Of a stretch of 64,000 nucleotides of DNA, positions 47,310 through 56,498 are shown in pieces; within the stretch, counting starts at the first letter, position 1; the number at the start of each line of letters is the position of its first letter. Location: assembly GCF_000378825.1 (NCBI RefSeq), contig NZ_KB900388.1, forward strand, positions 4,905,901 through 4,969,900, written 5' to 3'. The position numbers and the translations under genes were made by a program. A model generated the notes under the pieces. It searched no databases, was not told the origin of the DNA, and saw nothing but the letters and a program-made list of their open reading frames with translations. The DNA comes from Salinispora vitiensis. Lineage in GTDB: Bacteria; Actinomycetota; Actinomycetes; Mycobacteriales; Micromonosporaceae.

Positions 47310-47352
47310 CTGAACCCCCAACCCGGCCGTCTGCCAGGTTGGGGGTTCAGTC
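47310..47352 (+). terminator. strong 15-bp hairpin terminator after DUF397
   Basis: Perfect 15-base arms at 47310-47324 (ACTGAACCCCCAACC) and 47338-47352 around a 13-base loop, 58 bases after the DUF397 stop. It is the longest perfect stem in the window. Confidence 0.7.
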
Positions 47353-47363
47353 GATCTGGGTGG

Positions 47364-47420
47364 TCGACGTGCGGATCAGGCGGCAGTCGATCCTGCGTCG
47401 GGACGGTGCCGTGGTTTAGT
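47364..47420 (+). pseudogene. fragment of a second XRE-DUF5753 gene
   Basis: The 41 bases from 47364 match 46672-46712 of the intact regulator with only a few substitutions. Translation reads VVDVRIRRQSILRRDG against LVDARIKRQAILRRDR and then meets TAG at 47418. This looks like the remnant of a duplicated paralogue just beyond the terminator. Confidence 0.6.
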
Positions 47421-47636
47421 CAGCCGATCTTCAGTGCGTGACCCTCATCGAGGCGATCATCCGGCCGACTCGTCCGGTCTGTACCTTTTTGGGGGCAATT
47501 TTCGCGTATGCAGGTCAACGTGAATTTTACTGGCTTAGCTCAAGGAGGTTGCTGCCGCCTGCCGGGTAGCCGAGGTCGATCTGCCCCTGGGGCGGTCGGT
47601 TCCTCGCCGTTCACGGGGAAGGACGTAGAGATCGCC

Positions 47637-49019
47637 ATGAATTATCAGCGTCAGGAGCGCGAACTGAGCCGCTCTGGCTCACGTAGGGCCGGTTCACGGT
47701 GGTGGGCTGTTGGACTGGCCGGGGTCGCCGGCCTAGCTCTCACCGGCACCGCGGTCGGTGTCTCCGGCGGGCCGGCTGCCGGCTCCGTCGGAGGGACTTC
47801 CGCTGCCGCCGACGATCGGCCCGGAAAGCCTGATCGACGCACTGCTGAGAGCCACCGCACCGAAGGAAAGGCCGACGGCGAGGTGTCGGGGAAGAAGCGG
47901 GAGAAGTCGAAGGGCATTCCGGTGCCGTGTGACGCGGACAAGCTGATCGCCGCGATCACCCTCGCCAACGCCCGCGACGGCGCCATCCTCGACCTCGCCA
48001 GCAAGTGCACCTACCTGCTCACCGCCAACCTCGACGGCAGTGGCCTCCCCGCCATCACCGCCCCGATCACCCTCAACGGCGGCAAACACACTGTCATCGA
48101 ACGCGCCGCCGCCGTCGAACAGTTCAGAATCCTCTCCGTCGATGTCGGCGGCGACCTCACCCTCAACCACCTCACCATCACCGGCGGATACGCCGACACC
48201 GACGGCGGCGGAATCCTCGTCAACACCGGCGGGACACTCACCACCAACCACAGCACCATCACCCGCAACATCGCCGGAGACAACGGCGGTGGCATCGCCA
48301 ACGACGGCACCACCCTGGTCAAACACTCCACGGTCAGTCGCAATACCTCTGGCATTCTCGGCGGCGGCATCAGCAGCTCCGGCGTGCTTGAAGTAACCAA
48401 GTCCAGCGTAGGCGCAAATGTCACCGCTGCCGGCGGTGGGGTGGCAACTACGGGGAGTGCGCTGGTCCAGCGCAGCACCATCTCCGGCAATTTCGCCCAG
48501 GATGTGGTCGGTGGAATCATCGTGAATGGTGGTTCGGCGGTTGTCGAGGACAGTAGCGTTTCGGGCAACACGGCTAACGGGGCGGTCGGTGGAATCCTTG
48601 CCAACGTAGGCACGCAGGTCTACCTCTCCTCGGTCACCCTCGCCGATAACGTCGCGGGCGAGCTGGCGGGCGCTCTGGCCATTGAGACCGGCGGCACGAT
48701 GACCGTTACGGACAGCACTGTCGAGAACAATCGGGCGGGCACCAATGGTGGTGGAATCTACAACGCCGACGAGCTGACCCTGTTGAACACGAAGATCGTC
48801 GGGAATCAGGCCGACCTGGGTGGCGGCATCTACAATGCCGCCACGGGGACGGCCGCGCTGTACAACACCAAGGTCATAAAGAACATCGCGGTCACCGACG
48901 GCGGCGGCATCTACAACGAGGCGGGTGGCACGGTCCTGCTGAACCCCGCCACCGGCACTGTGGTGATCAAGAACCGGCCGAACAACTGCTCCGGCATCGT
49001 GCCCGACTGCGCCGGGTAA
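47637..49019 (+). CDS. secreted right-handed beta-helix protein
   Basis: A 460-aa exported protein. A long signal peptide is present (basic SGSRRAGSRWW, then VGLAGVAGLALTGTAVGVSG), followed by a charged linker and about ten beta-helix coils from residue ~150. Each coil carries GGGI-x-N-x-G or close variants (DGGGILVNTG, NGGGIANDG, GGGISSSG, NGGGIYNAD, DGGGIYNEAGG). Such folds occur in adhesins and polysaccharide-active proteins; no catalytic residues are evident. ATG 47637 is chosen over the frame start 47508 because the signal peptide begins shortly after it; GGAAGGA lies about 15 bases upstream. Confidence 0.82.
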   Translation: MNYQRQERELSRSGSRRAGSRWWAVGLAGVAGLALTGTAVGVSGGPAAGSVGGTSAAADDRPGKPDRRTAESHRTEGKADGEVSGKKREKSKGIPVPCDADKLIAAITLANARDGAILDLASKCTYLLTANLDGSGLPAITAPITLNGGKHTVIERAAAVEQFRILSVDVGGDLTLNHLTITGGYADTDGGGILVNTGGTLTTNHSTITRNIAGDNGGGIANDGTTLVKHSTVSRNTSGILGGGISSSGVLEVTKSSVGANVTAAGGGVATTGSALVQRSTISGNFAQDVVGGIIVNGGSAVVEDSSVSGNTANGAVGGILANVGTQVYLSSVTLADNVAGELAGALAIETGGTMTVTDSTVENNRAGTNGGGIYNADELTLLNTKIVGNQADLGGGIYNAATGTAALYNTKVIKNIAVTDGGGIYNEAGGTVLLNPATGTVVIKNRPNNCSGIVPDCAG

Positions 49020-49043
49020 CGAATCGCGCACAATCCGATTCAC

Positions 49044-49084
49044 GAGGGTCCCGTTTCGCCGTGTGCCGGCGACGCGGGACCCTC
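49044..49084. terminator. strong bidirectional terminator between beta-helix and alsS-like genes
   Basis: GAGGGTCCCG (49044-49053) pairs perfectly with CGGGACCCTC (49075-49084), with an inner TCGCC/GGCGA stem. It lies between convergent genes. Confidence 0.7.
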
Positions 49085-49123
49085 CGCCGTTCCCACCGTG
49101 GGCCCGTTCGCTCGGAGCGGCGG

Positions 49124-50803
49124 CTAGTCGAAGCTGTCCGGAAGCAGGCTCTGGCCCAGATGGATGTTGCGCACCGAATTGATGGCCACATCGACGACCG
49201 ACGGGCCGGGCTCGGCAAGCGCACGGGGCAGTACGTCGACCAGCTCCTCCTCGCTGGAGACCCGGTAGCCGTTCGCCCCGAATGACCGGGCATAGGCGGC
49301 GGAGTCGAGGAACCCCAGGTCAACACCGTTGGCGCGGCCGTATTTGAGCCGCTCCTCGAAGCGGGTCATGTCGTAGGCGTCGTCCCGGAAGATGACATGC
49401 GTGAAGGTGAGGCCGAGGCGTACCGCGGTCTCGAGTTCCGCGCTGGAATACAGAAATCCGCCATCGCCGGAGACCGACACCACCTGTCGCCCTGGCCGTA
49501 CGAGGCAGGCGGCCATGGCCCAGGGCAGGCCGACGCCGAGGGTCTGTTGGCCGTTGGAGAACAGCAGGTGCCCTGGCGCGTGCACGCGGAAATGCTGCGC
49601 CATGTGCAGGTAGAACGAGCCAATGTCGCAGGCCACCGTGGCGTCGTCGGCCAGCAGTTCACGCAGCTTGAGGACGACTGCCGGCGGTTCGAGGCCGCGG
49701 GAGTCGTCCGAGGCGGAGCGCGCCTCCAGGTCGATCTCGGAGAGCGCCCGCCGTTGGGCGTCCATCAGCTCCCGGAAATCGGGCTGGAGGCGGAGCCCAG
49801 CGAGCGGTCCGGCCAGCTGCCGGAGCGTGGCGGCCAGGTCGCCCCGCAGCTCGAGCGTCGGTTGGTAGTGATTGCCGAGTTCCGCGGGGATGGAGTCGAC
49901 GTGCACGATGGTGCGGGTCGAATCGGTGTTCCAGTCGGCGGAGGCGTACTCCACCTCGTCGTAGCCGACGGTCAGCAGCAGATCCGCGTGCGCCATCACG
50001 ACGTCGCCCGGCAGGTTGCGGAACACCCCGACTCGCCCGGCCCAGTGGTGGTCGAGTTCGCGGGACAGCACCCCGGCGGCCTGAAAGGTCTCCACGACCG
50101 GAAGCTCGGTCTCGCCGATCAGGGCACGCAGGGCGTGGCTGGCCTCCGGTTCACCGGAGCGCATGCCCGCGAGCACGACCGGCCGCCGCGCCGAGCGGAT
50201 GAGCCGTACCGCCTCGGCGATCGCCTCGGGCGGCGCCGCGTTCAGCCGGGGCACCGGCGCCGGCCGGTGCAGGGTCTGCGCGGTCGACGCGGCGAGTACG
50301 TCCTGGGGAAGCACCACCGCGGCGGCTCCTCGGGGCTCGGTGGTCGCCGTCCGGATGGCCTTGCTCAGCGCCTCGCACACGTTGTCCGGGTCGGAGACCT
50401 CGCCGGTGTACCTCGTCACCGTGGCGAGCAGGGCTGCGGAGTGGAATGACTGCTGCGCGCGTTTGAGCCGGTTGACGCGGGACGCCGCGCCGCAGAGGGC
50501 GATGACCGGATCCTGCTCCGTCGACGCCGTCAGCAGGCCGGTGGCGAGGTTGGCGGTGCCAGGTCCGGAGGTCACCAGCACGGCACCGGGGATGCCGGTG
50601 AGGCGGCCGACCGCCGCGGCCATGAACGCCGCGTTCTGCTCGTGACGGCACACGATCAGCCGGGGTCCACCGTCCGCCAGCGCGTCGTACATCGCGTCGA
50701 CCTTGGCTCCGGGGACGCCGAAAATGTACTGCACGCCGTACGCCTGCAACACCTCGACGACGCGCTGGGCGACGCGGGTCGGGCTGGATTCCGTCGTACC
50801 CAC
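49124..50803 (-). CDS. acetolactate synthase (catabolic AlsS-like), ThDP enzyme
   Basis: A 559-aa thiamine-diphosphate enzyme. FGVPGAKVDAMYDALADGG is the AlsS form of the N-terminal block, and RHEQNAAFMAAAVGRLTG holds the ThDP-activating Glu. The metal/ThDP motif is SVSGDGGFLYSSAELETAVR, followed by FRDDAYDM, where other AlsS have an Asn-containing variant. It makes 2-acetolactate from pyruvate; no small subunit or acetolactate decarboxylase is adjacent. GTG 50803 has GGGGAGCAGGG upstream; the longer frame to 50884 is Arg-rich and unlike the family. Confidence 0.85.
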   Translation of the reverse strand: MGTTESSPTRVAQRVVEVLQAYGVQYIFGVPGAKVDAMYDALADGGPRLIVCRHEQNAAFMAAAVGRLTGIPGAVLVTSGPGTANLATGLLTASTEQDPVIALCGAASRVNRLKRAQQSFHSAALLATVTRYTGEVSDPDNVCEALSKAIRTATTEPRGAAAVVLPQDVLAASTAQTLHRPAPVPRLNAAPPEAIAEAVRLIRSARRPVVLAGMRSGEPEASHALRALIGETELPVVETFQAAGVLSRELDHHWAGRVGVFRNLPGDVVMAHADLLLTVGYDEVEYASADWNTDSTRTIVHVDSIPAELGNHYQPTLELRGDLAATLRQLAGPLAGLRLQPDFRELMDAQRRALSEIDLEARSASDDSRGLEPPAVVLKLRELLADDATVACDIGSFYLHMAQHFRVHAPGHLLFSNGQQTLGVGLPWAMAACLVRPGRQVVSVSGDGGFLYSSAELETAVRLGLTFTHVIFRDDAYDMTRFEERLKYGRANGVDLGFLDSAAYARSFGANGYRVSSEEELVDVLPRALAEPGPSVVDVAINSVRNIHLGQSLLPDSFD

Positions 50804-50937
50804 CGTCGCCCTGCTCCCCTCACCCGCACGTCTCAACGCCTTACCCGGACAAGTGCGTCGGAGACGTACCCGTAATGAGCGCACCTACGCGGTCCGCGGA
50901 GTCAGAACCTCGGCGAACCCCGGGAACCCGGCTCGGG

Positions 50938-52353
50938 TTAGTGCGCGGCGGCGGCCGGCAGCCGTACGGTGGCCGTCAGCCCCTGCCCGGGTGCCGAGTC
51001 CAGCGCCACGGTGCCGCCGTGCGCCTCGACGATGTCGCGGACGATGGCCAGGCCCAACCCGGTGCCGCCGGGTGCGGCCCGCCCGGGGTCGGCACGCCAG
51101 AACCGGTCGAAGGCGTGCGCCAGCCCCGGCGCGTCGAGCCCGGGCCCCTCGTCGTGCACGACGAGTACGGCGTCCGCGTCGTCACGGTGGACCCGAACCT
51201 CGACCGCTGTGCCGGGTGGGGTGTGCCGAACCGCGTTGCCGACCAGGTTCTGCACCACTTGGCGGAGCGCGGTCGCGTCGCCGGTGACGGTGACCCCCTC
51301 GTCGGCGGCGAGGGTGAGTCGATGGTGGGCGGCGGTGACCCGGAGGCTGTCCAGCACGTCCGCGCAGACGCGGCCGAGGTCGACCGCGGCGCGCGCCAGC
51401 GGTTGGTGCGCGTCCAGCCGGGCCAGGGTGAGGAGCTGCTCGACGAGGGCCCCCATCCGAGTGCTCTCGGTACGGATCCGGCGCATCGCCTCGTCCACGC
51501 CGTCCCAGTCGGTGATTCCGTCGTTGAGGTAGAGGTCGGCCCAGCCGTGTACCGCGCTCAGCGGGGTGCGCAGCTCGTGCGAGGCGTCGGCGACGAAGGT
51601 CCGGGTCAACGCCTCGCTGCGTTCCCGCTGGTCGAACGCCTCGTTCAGCGCGGTGGCGACGGTGCCGATCTCGGTGCGCGGGTCGCCCACGGGTACGCGT
51701 CGGCGTAGGTCGCCGCGGCCGATCTCCCGGGCGGTGTCCCCCATGGCGCGCAGCGGTCGTAGCCCGGTGGTGAGTACCAGCCGGGCCAGCGCCACCCCCA
51801 GGACGACGATGAGCAGCCCGGCGATCCCCTGGACCAGGACCAGCCGGCGCAGCGTCGCCGCGTTGTCCGCCAGGGACACCCCGACCACCAGCCCGGTTAC
51901 CGGACGGACCTGCCCGTTGAACTCCACCGGGAGGGCCTGCTCGGGGGGAAGCAGCTCGCGGCGCACCCGTAGCGCCGTCTCCGGGTCGGCGCCGATGGTC
52001 ACCGGGTGCGCCGGCAGCTCGTTGACCGACGGCACCACGGGCGGCCGTGCGTCACCGTGCTGCAGGGGGAGCCGGGCCAGCACCAGGTCGCCCTCGGCGT
52101 CGTAGAGGGCCAGGTAGGCGTTGGCGGGTACGAGCTGTTCCAGGCCGGTGGTGGGCAGGGTCGGCCCGGCGAGGCGGGCGCGGGCCAATCCCCGGTCGAG
52201 GACCAGCTCGATGGTGTTGTCGACCCGTTCGGCGAGGAATCGACGTAACGCCAGGTAGGCGGTGACATCAGCGGCCAGTAGCCCGACCACCAGCAGCGCT
52301 ACCGTGCCCACCAGCAGTCGGCCGCGGAGGCTCCGCACGGCCGGCCGCCTCAT
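50938..52353 (-). CDS. two-component sensor histidine kinase
   Basis: A 471-aa membrane kinase. Helix 1 is LLVGTVALLVVGLLAADVTAYLAL region (residues ~13-36, quoted in part). A periplasmic sensor follows, then helix 2 (LVLVQGIAGLLIVVLGVALA) and a HAMP domain. The H-box is FVADASHELRTPLSAVHGW (~255), and the ATPase has DEGPGLD and GGTGLGLAIV. Its ATG overlaps the response-regulator stop as ATGA. It is divergent from the DUF2993/MMPL genes. Confidence 0.92.
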   Translation of the reverse strand: MRRPAVRSLRGRLLVGTVALLVVGLLAADVTAYLALRRFLAERVDNTIELVLDRGLARARLAGPTLPTTGLEQLVPANAYLALYDAEGDLVLARLPLQHGDARPPVVPSVNELPAHPVTIGADPETALRVRRELLPPEQALPVEFNGQVRPVTGLVVGVSLADNAATLRRLVLVQGIAGLLIVVLGVALARLVLTTGLRPLRAMGDTAREIGRGDLRRRVPVGDPRTEIGTVATALNEAFDQRERSEALTRTFVADASHELRTPLSAVHGWADLYLNDGITDWDGVDEAMRRIRTESTRMGALVEQLLTLARLDAHQPLARAAVDLGRVCADVLDSLRVTAAHHRLTLAADEGVTVTGDATALRQVVQNLVGNAVRHTPPGTAVEVRVHRDDADAVLVVHDEGPGLDAPGLAHAFDRFWRADPGRAAPGGTGLGLAIVRDIVEAHGGTVALDSAPGQGLTATVRLPAAAAH

Positions 52354-53105
52354 TCGGGCGGTTCCCGCAGGACGTAGCCGAAGCCGCGTACCGTGTGCAG
52401 CAACGGCGGGTCCGAGATATCAATCTTGCGCCGGAGCTGGCTGACGAACTTCTCCACCACCCCCGGATCGCCGGGGAAGTCGTACTGCCAGACCTGGGCC
52501 AGGATCTGCTGCTTGGACAGGACCCGGCCGGCGTTCTCCAGCAGGTGCCGCAGCAGCCGGAACTCGGTCGGCGACAGCTCGACCGGCGTGCCCGCCCGGG
52601 TCACCGTGTGCGCGTCCTCGTCGAGTTCCAGATCGGCGACGGCGAGCCGGTTGGCCGCGCCGGGTCGCCCACCGAGGCGGCGCAGCACCGCGTTCACCCG
52701 GGCGACCACCTCCGCCACGCTGAACGGCTTGGTGATGTAGTCGTCGCCGCCGAGGTTCAACCCGGTGAGCCGGTCCTCCAGCGAGTCCTTCGCGGTCAGG
52801 AAGACCACCGCGAGCTCCGGGAGCCGGCGGCGCAAGTCGTGGACCAGGTCGAAGCCGGAGCCGTCGGGCAGCATCACGTCCACGATCGCTAACTCCGGGG
52901 CCAGCTCGTCGGCGGCCGTCAGCGCCTCGGACCGGGAGCCGGCGGACCGGACGTCGAACCCGGCGACCCGTAGTGTGCGCAGCAGCAGCTCGGCCAGGGC
53001 CGGCTCGTCGTCCACCACCAGCACGCGGGCCCGCCAGACCGAGCTCAGCTCGGCGGTGGAGCCCGGCCGCGGTTGCCGGGCGGAACGTCCTGTCGGTCCG
53101 GCCAT
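52350..53105 (-). CDS. OmpR-family response regulator
   Basis: A 251-aa regulator. The receiver has VVDDEPALAELLLRTLRVAG, phosphoacceptor Asp in AIVDVMLPDGSGFDLV, Thr in VVFLTAKDS and Lys in DDYITKPFS. The C-terminal winged helix is at ~150-250 (LSPTEFRLLRHLLENAGRVL, VHTVRGFGYVLR-like end). ATG 53105 follows GATACT and 6 bases, so it may be leaderless. It regulates with the kinase encoded next. Confidence 0.92.
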   Translation of the reverse strand: MAGPTGRSARQPRPGSTAELSSVWRARVLVVDDEPALAELLLRTLRVAGFDVRSAGSRSEALTAADELAPELAIVDVMLPDGSGFDLVHDLRRRLPELAVVFLTAKDSLEDRLTGLNLGGDDYITKPFSVAEVVARVNAVLRRLGGRPGAANRLAVADLELDEDAHTVTRAGTPVELSPTEFRLLRHLLENAGRVLSKQQILAQVWQYDFPGDPGVVEKFVSQLRRKIDISDPPLLHTVRGFGYVLREPPE

Positions 53106-53303
53106 GGCGTCAGTATCTCCGGCGCGGGGACCGGGGAACCTGCCAATCGGCTGCCGAACCGCTGACGGTTTGCTGAAGGCTCGACGCGGACCGTCCGCGG
53201 AACGTCCCCGGCGGCGACCGGTCCGCGTCGCCCGATCCGGATCGTCAGCAAACCGGAAGGTACGCCGGAGGGGACCGGCAGGTCGGTGCGGTTGCCTTGG
53301 GGC

Positions 53304-54092
53304 ATGAGCCGGACTGATCTGTCGACCAGGGCCCGCCGACCGAGCCGGACCAAGCCCCGCCGTGCCGACCGCTCGCTGGCCCGCCGGTTGCGGTTGCCGC
53401 TGGTGCTGGTCGTCGTCGCGCTGGTGCTCTCCTACGGTGCCGATCGGTTCCTCGCCGGGGCGGTCGAACGGCGGGTGTCCGCGGCGGTCGGCTGTCGCCT
53501 TGACGGCGCCGAGCTGACCACTTCGCTGCCCGGCCCGCTCATCACTCCGCGACTACTGACCGGCGACCTGGGCGACGTGACCGTGCAGGGCATCGTCGAC
53601 ACCGAGGCCGGGCCGACCCACCTCCAGCTCTCCCTGCGTGACGTGCACGCCCGGCCGTTCTCGGACGAACCGGTTGACGTGGCCGGCGCCGAGGCGACAA
53701 TCACCCTGCCGTACGACCAACTGCCCGGCACCGAAGCGGGCCAGCAGTGGTTCGAGAACGCCGGTGACCAACTCGCCGTGGTCCGGCCGGGCGTGGTCCT
53801 GGGCGGCGAGATGCGCGTACTCATGGATCTCGCGTTGGCCGGCGAGGAGCTGGTGCTCACCCCGGCCACGGTGGAGGTGGCCGGGCAACAGCTGCCAGTG
53901 GACCTGGTCGCCCCGCTGCTCGGCGGACGCGACCCGGAGCTCGCGGGGCAGCTGGAGCCGCGCCACGTCGCCCTGCCGGGCCTCCCGAACGGTCTGACGC
54001 CCGACCGCGTCGCCGTCGACGCCGACGGCCTGACCCTGCAGGCCGGCCTCGACACCAACGACCTCGCCGCCGCGGGTGACTGCCGCGCGTGA
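53304..54092 (+). CDS. DUF2993 (LmeA-like) exported lipid-binding protein
   Basis: A 262-aa protein with a basic N-terminus, one membrane/signal helix (LPLVLVVVALVLSYGADRFL) and a DUF2993 domain. The latter begins GAVERRVSAAVGCRLDGAEL and includes LPGTEAGQQWFENAGDQLAV. LmeA of mycobacteria is a periplasmic phosphoinositide-binding protein for mannan elongation. ATG 53304 is taken; GTG 53286 is an alternative with GGAGGGG 13 bases upstream. An MMPL transporter follows 51 bases later. Confidence 0.82.
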   Translation: MSRTDLSTRARRPSRTKPRRADRSLARRLRLPLVLVVVALVLSYGADRFLAGAVERRVSAAVGCRLDGAELTTSLPGPLITPRLLTGDLGDVTVQGIVDTEAGPTHLQLSLRDVHARPFSDEPVDVAGAEATITLPYDQLPGTEAGQQWFENAGDQLAVVRPGVVLGGEMRVLMDLALAGEELVLTPATVEVAGQQLPVDLVAPLLGGRDPELAGQLEPRHVALPGLPNGLTPDRVAVDADGLTLQAGLDTNDLAAAGDCRA

Positions 54093-54143
54093 CGGCCCTC
54101 GATCCAGTGACCCAGATCCACCCCACTCCCTTCGGAGGTTTCG

Positions 54144-56405
54144 GTGCGTAACGCCCTGTACTCGTACGGCCGGCTGGCCGCCCGCCGGCCCTGGCAGCTG
54201 CTCACGGCCTGGCTCCTAGTGGCCGCGGCGGTCGTGGGCGCGTGGGTGACGGTGGGCACCAGCATCGACGACGGCATCACCATCCCGGGCAGCGACAGCA
54301 GCCGTGCGCAGGAGATCCAGAACGCGGTGTTCCCCGCCTCCGCCCTCGGCAACGGCACCCTGGTGTTCCACGACCCGGACTCCTCGGTCACCGCGCCCGA
54401 GGGGCGGGCGGCGATCGAGGCTTCGCTGCTGGCGGTGCGGGACGTGGAAGGGGTGACCCAGGTGGTGCCCCCATTCCCGCAGCAGCCCGGCCAACCCGCG
54501 CCGCGGATCAGCGCCGACGGGCACACCGCGTACGCGCAGGTCTACTTCGACGTGCCACCCGCCGCCCTCGGTGAGCAGGATGCCGACCGCGTGTTGGCCG
54601 CCGCCACCCCGGCGGTGGACGCCGGGCTGGAGGTGCTCCCCGGTGGTCAGCTCGCCCAGGCTGCGGCCGGGGACCCGGGGCACCGCAGCGAGTTGATCGG
54701 TCTGGCCGTGGCCGCCGTCGTCCTGCTGGTGGCCCTCGGCGCGGCCGCGGCGATGGCCCTACCCCTGCTCTCCGCACTGGTCGGCCTGGTGCTTGGGCTC
54801 GCCGCCATCGGGCTGCTTAGCCAGGTAGGAGCGATCCCGGACATCGCGACGACGGTGGCGAGCATGATCTCGCTCGGCGTCGGCATCGACTACGCACTCT
54901 TCATTGTCGTGCGGTACCGCACGGCCCGGCAGGAGGGGCAACCACACGAGCGGGCGTTGGGGGTCGCGGTGGCCACCGCTGGCGCGGCGGTGCTCTTCGC
55001 CGGCGCGACCGTCGCTGTCGGCCTCGGTGGCCTGCTGCTGGCCGGGCTGCCGCTGCTGACCTCGCTGGGGTGGACCGCCGCCGTAGCGGTCGGACTGTCG
55101 GTGGTGGCCGCGGTCGGCGTGCTGCCGGCCGTCCTCGGGGTTGTCGGCTCGCGGCTGGACGCCGGGGCGCTGCCGCGGCGTCGCTCGAAGAAGGCGCCGA
55201 AGGCGGGCTGGTGGCACCGGATCGGCGAGCGGACGGCCCGGCGGCCGTGGCTGGCGGTGGTCGGCTCGCTAATGGTGCTGGCGGTCTTCATCGCGCCGGT
55301 GGCGGACCTGGAGCTCGGCCAGCAGGACGGCGGCCACGACCCGGTCGGTACGCCCACCCGACAGAGTTACGACCTGCTGGAGTCGGCGTTCGGCCCGGGC
55401 GTGAACGGGCCGCTGCTGGTCGTCGCCGACCTGGGTGACACCGCCCAGACCGACCCGGCCACGGTGCAGCGGCAGGCCGTCGCTCTCGGCTCCGCCCTGG
55501 CGGACGTGCCCGGTGTGCAGTCGGTGCAGGGGCCGCGGGTCTCCACCGACGGCAGTGGTGCGCTCTGGCAGGTGGTGCCGACGACCGCGCCCAGCGACCC
55601 GGCCACCGGTGACCTCGTCACCGAGTTGCGTGCGGAGATCCTGCCGCCGCTGGCAACCGACGGTACGCAGCTGCACGTCGGCGGCCAGACCGCCGCGAAG
55701 ATCGACTTCACCGACCAGGTGGCGGAGCGGCTGCCGCTGGTGTTGGCGGTGGTGATCGCGCTGAGCTTCCTGCTGCTGGTCGTCCTGTTCCGCTCCTTCG
55801 TGATCCCGCTGACCGCCGCGCTGATGAACCTGCTCTCCGTCGGTGCCGCGTACGGCATCCTCACCTTCGCCTTCGCCGAGGGCCACCTCACGGGGCTGCT
55901 CGGGCTGGACGGGCCGGTGCCGATCGAGAGTTACATCCCGCTGATCCTCTTCGCGATCCTGTTCGGGCTGTCGATGGACTACGAGGTCTTCCTGGTCTCG
56001 TCGATCGCCGAGCGGTGGCACGCGGTCCGGGACAACCGGCGGGCGGTGGTGACCGGGCTCGGCTCGGCGGGACGGGTCGTCACCGCGGCGGCGTTGATCA
56101 TGTTCAGCGTCTTCATCAGCTTCGCCGGCCAGGACAACCCGCTGATCAAGATGTTCGGGGTGGGGCTCGGCGTGGCGGTGCTGCTCGACGCGGTGGTCGT
56201 CCGTGGGTTCCTGGTGCCGGGGATCATGGTGCTGCTCGGCCGCGCCAACTGGTGGTTCCCCCGCTGGTTGGACCGGCTCATGCCCCGGGTCGACCTGGAG
56301 GCGTCCCCCGTGACTGACGAGACGCCCGACGAGACGCCCGACCGGCTCCCGCCGGCCGACGCCCAGGCCGCTGTCGGGGCAGCTGACCCGGGCGGCGTGC
56401 GGTAG
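54144..56405 (+). CDS. MMPL-family RND transporter
   Basis: A 753-aa transporter with two repeats, each of one helix, a large external loop and a five-helix bundle (about 12 helices in all). Helix 1 is LLTAWLLVAAAVVGAWVTVG; conserved GVGIDYALFIVVRYR and FGLSMDYEVFLVSSI carry the paired Asp-Tyr residues of the proton path. The C-terminal ~50 residues include a DETP-DETP repeat. GTG 54144 has GGAGG 6 bases upstream. Homologues export lipids or drugs. Confidence 0.92.
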   Translation: MRNALYSYGRLAARRPWQLLTAWLLVAAAVVGAWVTVGTSIDDGITIPGSDSSRAQEIQNAVFPASALGNGTLVFHDPDSSVTAPEGRAAIEASLLAVRDVEGVTQVVPPFPQQPGQPAPRISADGHTAYAQVYFDVPPAALGEQDADRVLAAATPAVDAGLEVLPGGQLAQAAAGDPGHRSELIGLAVAAVVLLVALGAAAAMALPLLSALVGLVLGLAAIGLLSQVGAIPDIATTVASMISLGVGIDYALFIVVRYRTARQEGQPHERALGVAVATAGAAVLFAGATVAVGLGGLLLAGLPLLTSLGWTAAVAVGLSVVAAVGVLPAVLGVVGSRLDAGALPRRRSKKAPKAGWWHRIGERTARRPWLAVVGSLMVLAVFIAPVADLELGQQDGGHDPVGTPTRQSYDLLESAFGPGVNGPLLVVADLGDTAQTDPATVQRQAVALGSALADVPGVQSVQGPRVSTDGSGALWQVVPTTAPSDPATGDLVTELRAEILPPLATDGTQLHVGGQTAAKIDFTDQVAERLPLVLAVVIALSFLLLVVLFRSFVIPLTAALMNLLSVGAAYGILTFAFAEGHLTGLLGLDGPVPIESYIPLILFAILFGLSMDYEVFLVSSIAERWHAVRDNRRAVVTGLGSAGRVVTAAALIMFSVFISFAGQDNPLIKMFGVGLGVAVLLDAVVVRGFLVPGIMVLLGRANWWFPRWLDRLMPRVDLEASPVTDETPDETPDRLPPADAQAAVGAADPGGVR

Positions 56406-56466
56406 ACGAGGTGGAGGGTTGCCGGCAGCGCCGCTGCCGGCGGAGCGGCGGGCTCACTGATTGACC

Positions 56467-56490
56467 CGTACGACTTGTACGAGTCGTACG
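56467..56490. promoter_or_regulatory. 24-bp palindromic operator overlapping the antitoxin promoter
   Basis: CGTACGACT (56467-56475) and AGTCGTACG (56482-56490) flank TGTACG, itself another GTACG copy. The palindrome overlaps the -10 TACGCT (56487-56492), which ends 6 bases before ATG 56499. This fits autorepression by a Phd/YefM dimer. Confidence 0.6.
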
Positions 56491-56498
56491 CTCGGGTC

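Noticed and set aside
47508..47636. N-terminal extension of the beta-helix protein from ATG 47508
   Set aside because: It contains no signal-peptide features, and the clear signal sequence begins after ATG 47637.
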